Shown: positions 4,992 to 7,903 of the stretch, piece by piece
Layout: each line of letters opens with the position of its first letter
How positions within the stretch are numbered: the first letter of the stretch is position 1
DNA from: Candidatus Stercoripulliclostridium merdigallinarum
GTDB taxonomy: Bacteria > Bacillota > Clostridia > Christensenellales > DTU072
DNA length: 7,903 bases
Direction of reading: 5' to 3'
NCBI GenBank assembly: GCA_018714575.1
Contig: DVNF01000068.1
Location: 1-7,903 of the forward strand
The notes under the pieces: model-generated
Database searches by the model: none
Told to the model about the DNA's origin: nothing
What the model saw: only the letters and a program-made list of their open reading frames with translations
Translations under genes and position numbers: made by a program

Positions 4992-7273
4992 TGAAAAAAT
5001 TTGCTCTTGCGGGAAATCCGAATTCCGGAAAGACCACATTGTTTAATCTGTTGACGGGTTCTACGGCGCATGTAGGGAATTGGCCCGGTGTCACCGTCGA
5101 TAAAAGGGAGGGAGTATATAAGAAGCTTTCCGAACCCGTCGGCATAATCGATTTGCCGGGAATTTATTCTTTGTCGCCGTACACGCCGGAGGAAGTTATA
5201 TCCAGAAACTATATATTGGATGAAAAGCCCGATTGCGTGATAAACATCGTTGACGCGACGAACCTGGAAAGGAACCTGTATCTGACGACCCAGCTGATGG
5301 AAATAGACGTTCCCGTCATTGTGGCGTTGAATATGATAGACGAAGTCGAAAAGGCGGGCGACAGCATAGACGCGGCAAAGCTGGAATCCAAGATAGGGCT
5401 GCCGGTAGTAAAAATTTCCGCTTTGAAAAACCAAGGTATAGAAGAACTGATGCGCCGCGGGTTCGAAGTTTCGAAACACCCCAGGAAGGGGACTACGGTA
5501 TTGGAAGGCGGCAAACTGACCCACCTGATAGGCGATTGTAAAATAGCGTTGGAAGGGGCGGGAGTAGATAACGCGTTATTCCACGCGATAAAGCTTGCGG
5601 AAATGGACGAATTGGAAGTCAAAATGCATCCGAAGTCCGCAGGCATGGTGGAAGAATTCAAAAAAACTTTCAGTGACGACGTCTTCGGATCGGATTTCGA
5701 AGCTATCGTCGCGGATTCACGGTACAAATACATAGCTCATAATTATTCGTCGGTATTGACGAAAAAGCACAAATCGGAAAAAGAAAAGCTGTCGAAATCG
5801 GACAAAATCGACCGCGTTTTGACCCATAAGGTATGGGGTATCCCGATATTTTTGGTAATACTTTTCGCCGTGTTCCATCTGACTTTTTCGGAAGATCTGT
5901 TATGGATCGGCGCGGCGCTACCCGAAGGCTGGGTATCGCTTCCCGGCACGGCTTTCGAAGGCGTGTTCGGCGACGGCGGCATCAATTCTCCCGGAGTTAT
6001 TTTATTCAATCTGGTAGACCTAGCCACGTCTTCGATCTCCGATGCTATCGGCGACGCCATGGCGGCGGGTGGTGTTGCCGATTGGGCAACGGGTCTGGTG
6101 GTAGACGGCATATTCGGCGGCTTGTTCGCGGTAATCAGCTTTTTGCCGCAGATATTGGTGCTGTTCCTGTTCTTCTCGATTCTGGAAGACACGGGGTATA
6201 TGGCAAGAGTTGCGTTTATTTTGGATAGGATATTCCGTAGATTCGGATTATCCGGCAGAGCTTTCATGCCGATGATAATGGGTTTCGGTTGTTCGGTTCC
6301 CGCCATGGTAAATACCAGGACGCTGGCTGACGAAAACGAAAGATTGGCTACGATCAGAGTCATACCCTTTTTCAGTTGCGGAGCCAAATTGCCGATCCTG
6401 ACTGCGGTCGCCGGAGGCATTGCTCAAATTACGGGATTGGGCAACGCGGATCTGATAACTTACGGCATGTACGTTCTGGGTATCGCGGTTGCGATAGCGG
6501 CGGTTTTGATAATGCGTAACACTACGATGAAAGGTGAGGCGCCTCCGTTCATAATGGAGCTTCCCAGCTACCGTACTCCGCAATTCAGGAGCCTTGTTAT
6601 GTTGCTTTGGGATAAAACCAAGCATTTTATAAAAAAGGCTTTCACTATAATTTTGGCTTCTACTATAGTCATTTGGTTCATCAGCCATTTCTCGTTCAAT
6701 TGGAAATTCTTGGCGGACGAACAGATGAACGAAAGCATACTTGCCGGTATCGGTCAGCTGATACGACCGTTGTTTACTCCGATCGGATTCGGTTCGCAAT
6801 TAAACGATTGGGGCTGGGTTTTTGTCGTAGCCGCTATAACCGGACTGATCGCCAAAGAAAACGTCATAGCCACTTTCGGCACGCTGGCGGCATGCATTAC
6901 TTCGGGCTTTGTCGCCGACGAGGCTTTGGAAGGCGTGGACTCGGTGGCGCAGATGATCTCCGCAACGGGGATAGGGGTGCCCGCATTGATAGCGTTTATA
7001 GCTTTCAATATGCTGACCATACCTTGCTTCGCGGCGGTAGCCACGGCAAAAGCCGAAATGCCGTCAAAGAAAAAATTCAACTACACCATTATCTTTTGGG
7101 TGGTGACGTCATATATCGTATCTTCGATGGTGTACCTTATCGGAGAATGGTGGTGGACGTTATTTATATGGCTTGCCGTATGGGCGGTCGCGATAACACT
7201 GACGGTGTTATACAACAAAGGTAAATTAAAAAACATAAAACTACCGAAAATATCTCTTAAAAAGAGGTCTTAA
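4991..7273 (+). CDS. feoB: Ferrous iron transporter FeoB
   Basis: A 760-residue inner-membrane transporter for Fe(II), close to the usual length of about 770. The N-terminal G-protein domain is complete: G1 GNPNSGKT (8-15), G2 threonine in WPGVT (31-35), G3 DLPG (54-57), G4 NMID (114-117), G5 SAL (143-145). A helical region about 170-275 links to the membrane part. The membrane part carries the conserved gate motifs: LPQILVLFLFFSILEDTGYMAR (385-406), GFGCSVPA (431-438, C434), FFSCGAKLPI (460-469, C463), GLIAKENVIATFGTL (618-632) and TIPCFAA (676-682, C679). The start at 4991 is preceded by GGAGGTG (4979-4985) five bases upstream and overlaps the feoA2 stop by one base. A longer reading from 4967 would put eight residues before the normal FeoB beginning and lies inside feoA2. 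The C-terminal end is basic. No feoC is present; a Cys-rich membrane protein follows. Confidence 0.98.
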   Translation: MKKFALAGNPNSGKTTLFNLLTGSTAHVGNWPGVTVDKREGVYKKLSEPVGIIDLPGIYSLSPYTPEEVISRNYILDEKPDCVINIVDATNLERNLYLTTQLMEIDVPVIVALNMIDEVEKAGDSIDAAKLESKIGLPVVKISALKNQGIEELMRRGFEVSKHPRKGTTVLEGGKLTHLIGDCKIALEGAGVDNALFHAIKLAEMDELEVKMHPKSAGMVEEFKKTFSDDVFGSDFEAIVADSRYKYIAHNYSSVLTKKHKSEKEKLSKSDKIDRVLTHKVWGIPIFLVILFAVFHLTFSEDLLWIGAALPEGWVSLPGTAFEGVFGDGGINSPGVILFNLVDLATSSISDAIGDAMAAGGVADWATGLVVDGIFGGLFAVISFLPQILVLFLFFSILEDTGYMARVAFILDRIFRRFGLSGRAFMPMIMGFGCSVPAMVNTRTLADENERLATIRVIPFFSCGAKLPILTAVAGGIAQITGLGNADLITYGMYVLGIAVAIAAVLIMRNTTMKGEAPPFIMELPSYRTPQFRSLVMLLWDKTKHFIKKAFTIILASTIVIWFISHFSFNWKFLADEQMNESILAGIGQLIRPLFTPIGFGSQLNDWGWVFVVAAITGLIAKENVIATFGTLAACITSGFVADEALEGVDSVAQMISATGIGVPALIAFIAFNMLTIPCFAAVATAKAEMPSKKKFNYTIIFWVVTSYIVSSMVYLIGEWWWTLFIWLAVWAVAITLTVLYNKGKLKNIKLPKISLKKRS

Positions 7274-7486
7274 ATGGGCGCAACGGAAATAGTAATTATA
7301 ATAGCCGCAGCGGCAGTTGTAGTCGGAGTCGCGATCTCGTCGATAGTAGCGAAAAAGCGCGGCAAAAAAGGATGTTGCGGATGTGCCGGCTGTCCGCATG
7401 CCGGAAAGTGTTCCGCGGCAAAACACGGATACGACAAAGCAAACCGCGCGGAGAGCGTACCTGCTGAGACACAAAACAACCGATAG
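7274..7486 (+). CDS. FeoB-associated Cys-rich small membrane protein
   Basis: A 70-residue protein with one N-terminal membrane helix (residues about 4-25, Ile/Ala/Val rich), a basic stretch KKRGKK (27-32), and a cysteine cluster C34, C35, C37, C40 and C46 with H42 nearby. Positive charges after the helix suggest the cysteine-rich part faces the cytoplasm. The layout matches the small Cys-rich proteins found after feoB in many Firmicutes (Pfam 'virus attachment protein p12' family, despite its name). The start codon follows the feoB stop directly (TAAATG); AAAGAGG at 7261-7267 in the feoB end provides the ribosome site. The role is not established; metal binding or delivery near FeoB is the natural guess. 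It is the last gene before the operon terminator. Confidence 0.86.
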   Translation: MGATEIVIIIAAAAVVVGVAISSIVAKKRGKKGCCGCAGCPHAGKCSAAKHGYDKANRAESVPAETQNNR

Positions 7487-7522
7487 ACAGTGGACCTCCA
7501 AGTCGTATTTATTGATTTCGGG

Positions 7523-7551
7523 AAAAGGACGGCGTAAAAACCGTCCTTTTT
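7523..7551 (+). terminator. Intrinsic terminator of the feo operon
   Basis: Left arm AAAAGGACGG (7523-7532), 8-base loop, right arm CCGTCCTTTT (7541-7550) continuing as a T run to 7551. Ten perfect pairs, with the A/T part also supplying the uridine tract. It lies 37 bp after the last feo gene. The A run on the left arm means it may also work in the opposite direction. Confidence 0.85.
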
Positions 7552-7705
7552 CCGCGGCTGTCGAAGGGGCAATTTGATATAGAAGCCGAATTCGAAAGGC
7601 TAAACGCAAAAACATGTAAGGGAATAACGGTTTTTATGATAATACAGGGCGGAAAAGGGCTTTAAAAAAATCGTTCAGAAAATAAAAAATAAGTCTTTAA
7701 AAATC
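7552..7705. other. Intergenic stretch without a convincing gene
   Basis: Between the feo terminator and the tRNA promoter I see no gene with a ribosome binding site and no strong repeat. One plus-strand frame is open from a TGA at 7513 to a TAA near 7663, but it runs through the terminator hairpin and lacks a supported start, so I do not call it. The second half is very A-rich. Confidence 0.5.
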
Positions 7706-7734
7706 TTGCAATTTAAATTCCGATATGGTAATAT
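7706..7734 (+). promoter_or_regulatory. Promoter of the tRNA-Leu gene
   Basis: TTGCAA (7706-7711), 17-bp spacer, TAATAT (7729-7734). The expected +1 is about 7741, roughly 11 bases before the tRNA 5' end. The preceding terminator and A-rich stretch support an independent transcription unit. Confidence 0.72.
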
Positions 7735-7751
7735 ACATAAGAACTGAATTT

Positions 7752-7838
7752 GCCGAAGTGGTGGAATGGCAGACGCGGCGGACTCAAAATCCGCTGAGGG
7801 ATGACCTCGTGCGGGTTCAAGTCCCGCCTTCGGCACCA
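7752..7838 (+). tRNA. tRNA-Leu (anticodon CAA)
   Basis: Class II tRNA of 87 bases with encoded CCA. Acceptor arms GCCGAAG (7752-7758) and CTTCGGC (7828-7834) pair fully; the discriminator is A7835, followed by CCA 7836-7838. Anticodon stem GCGGA/TCCGC (7778-7782, 7790-7794) holds loop CTCAAAA with anticodon CAA at 7785-7787, reading UUG. The long variable arm at 7795-7810 (TGAGGGATGACCTCGT) is typical of leucine tRNA. T arm GCGGG-TTCAAGT-CCCGC at 7811-7827. Confidence 0.97.
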
Positions 7839-7847
7839 AAATGGAAT

Positions 7848-7892
7848 TATCCGAATACCACTTTACAGAACAGTGGGTTCGGATAGTTTTTT
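7848..7892 (+). terminator. Intrinsic terminator after tRNA-Leu
   Basis: Outer arm TATCCGAA (7848-7855) pairs with TTCGGATA (7878-7885); inner arm CCACT (7858-7862) pairs with AGTGG (7872-7876), with a G-T pair and one bulged base between and a 9-base loop. A run of six T (7887-7892) follows. It starts 10 bases after the tRNA CCA, closing a single-tRNA unit. Confidence 0.85.
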
Positions 7893-7903
7893 ATTGCCGC
7901 CAA

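Noticed and set aside
5743..6420. Long minus-strand open frame of 225 codons inside feoB
   Set aside because: Antisense to a fully conserved FeoB membrane region, with no ribosome site and no recognisable product. Codon bias of the sense gene explains the openness. The same holds for the other long antisense frames over feoB.
7513..7663. Open plus-strand frame of about 50 codons after the feo operon, with a protein-like stretch DIEAEFERLNAK
   Set aside because: It runs through the terminator hairpin, has no start with a ribosome site, and the length is not unusual by chance. A decayed gene fragment is possible but unsupported.
7752..7838. tRNA-Leu as an integration site
   Set aside because: No integrase gene, no repeat of the tRNA 3' end in the window, and an intact terminator follows directly.
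1..7903. CRISPR array, insertion sequence or phage-defence genes
   Set aside because: No direct-repeat arrays, transposase-like proteins or terminal inverted repeats are visible; gene content is metabolic and transport.

Overview
The window looks like chromosomal DNA of a Bacillota (Firmicutes) bacterium, most likely a clostridial lineage. This is inferred from purine-rich GGAGG-type ribosome binding sites, consensus -35/-10 promoters with 17-bp spacers, a methionine synthase whose reactivation domain is a separate gene, the feoA-feoA-feoB-Cys-rich-membrane-protein iron cluster, and intrinsic terminators. The genus cannot be named from the sequence alone.

Left half, minus strand (read right to left, 4283 to 1): a TetR-family repressor gene, then a strong promoter whose predicted transcription start falls on the ATG of an unrecognised 129-residue protein. 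This is followed by metF (methylenetetrahydrofolate reductase), a stand-alone methionine synthase reactivation-domain protein with a C-terminal cysteine cluster, and the first 570 codons of metH, which runs off the left edge. Together these make and use 5-methyl-tetrahydrofolate: MetF produces it, MetH passes the methyl group through cobalamin to homocysteine, and the reactivation protein is expected to rescue oxidised cobalamin. Spacing is tight (a 14-bp overlap, then 6-bp and 23-bp gaps), so this is very likely one operon.

Centre, 4284-4474: a divergent control region. A tetR promoter points left and a perfect TTGACA-17-TATAAT promoter points right. The rightward promoter is bracketed by two copies of the same inverted repeat (10-bp arms, 6-bp spacer), with centres 63 bp apart. 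One copy lies between the two divergent -35 boxes and the other starts at the predicted feo transcription start. The simplest reading is that the TetR protein represses the ferrous-iron operon and itself.

Right half, plus strand: feoA1, feoA2, feoB and a small FeoB-associated Cys-rich membrane protein form a ferrous iron uptake operon ending at a good intrinsic terminator (7523-7551). About 200 bp without a convincing gene follows, then a self-contained tRNA-Leu(CAA) unit with its own promoter and terminator.

Most gene calls are ordinary and firm. The points worth a second look are the twin operators around the feo promoter, the apparently leaderless first gene of the met operon and its unknown product, and the absence of any leader or riboswitch in front of that operon.
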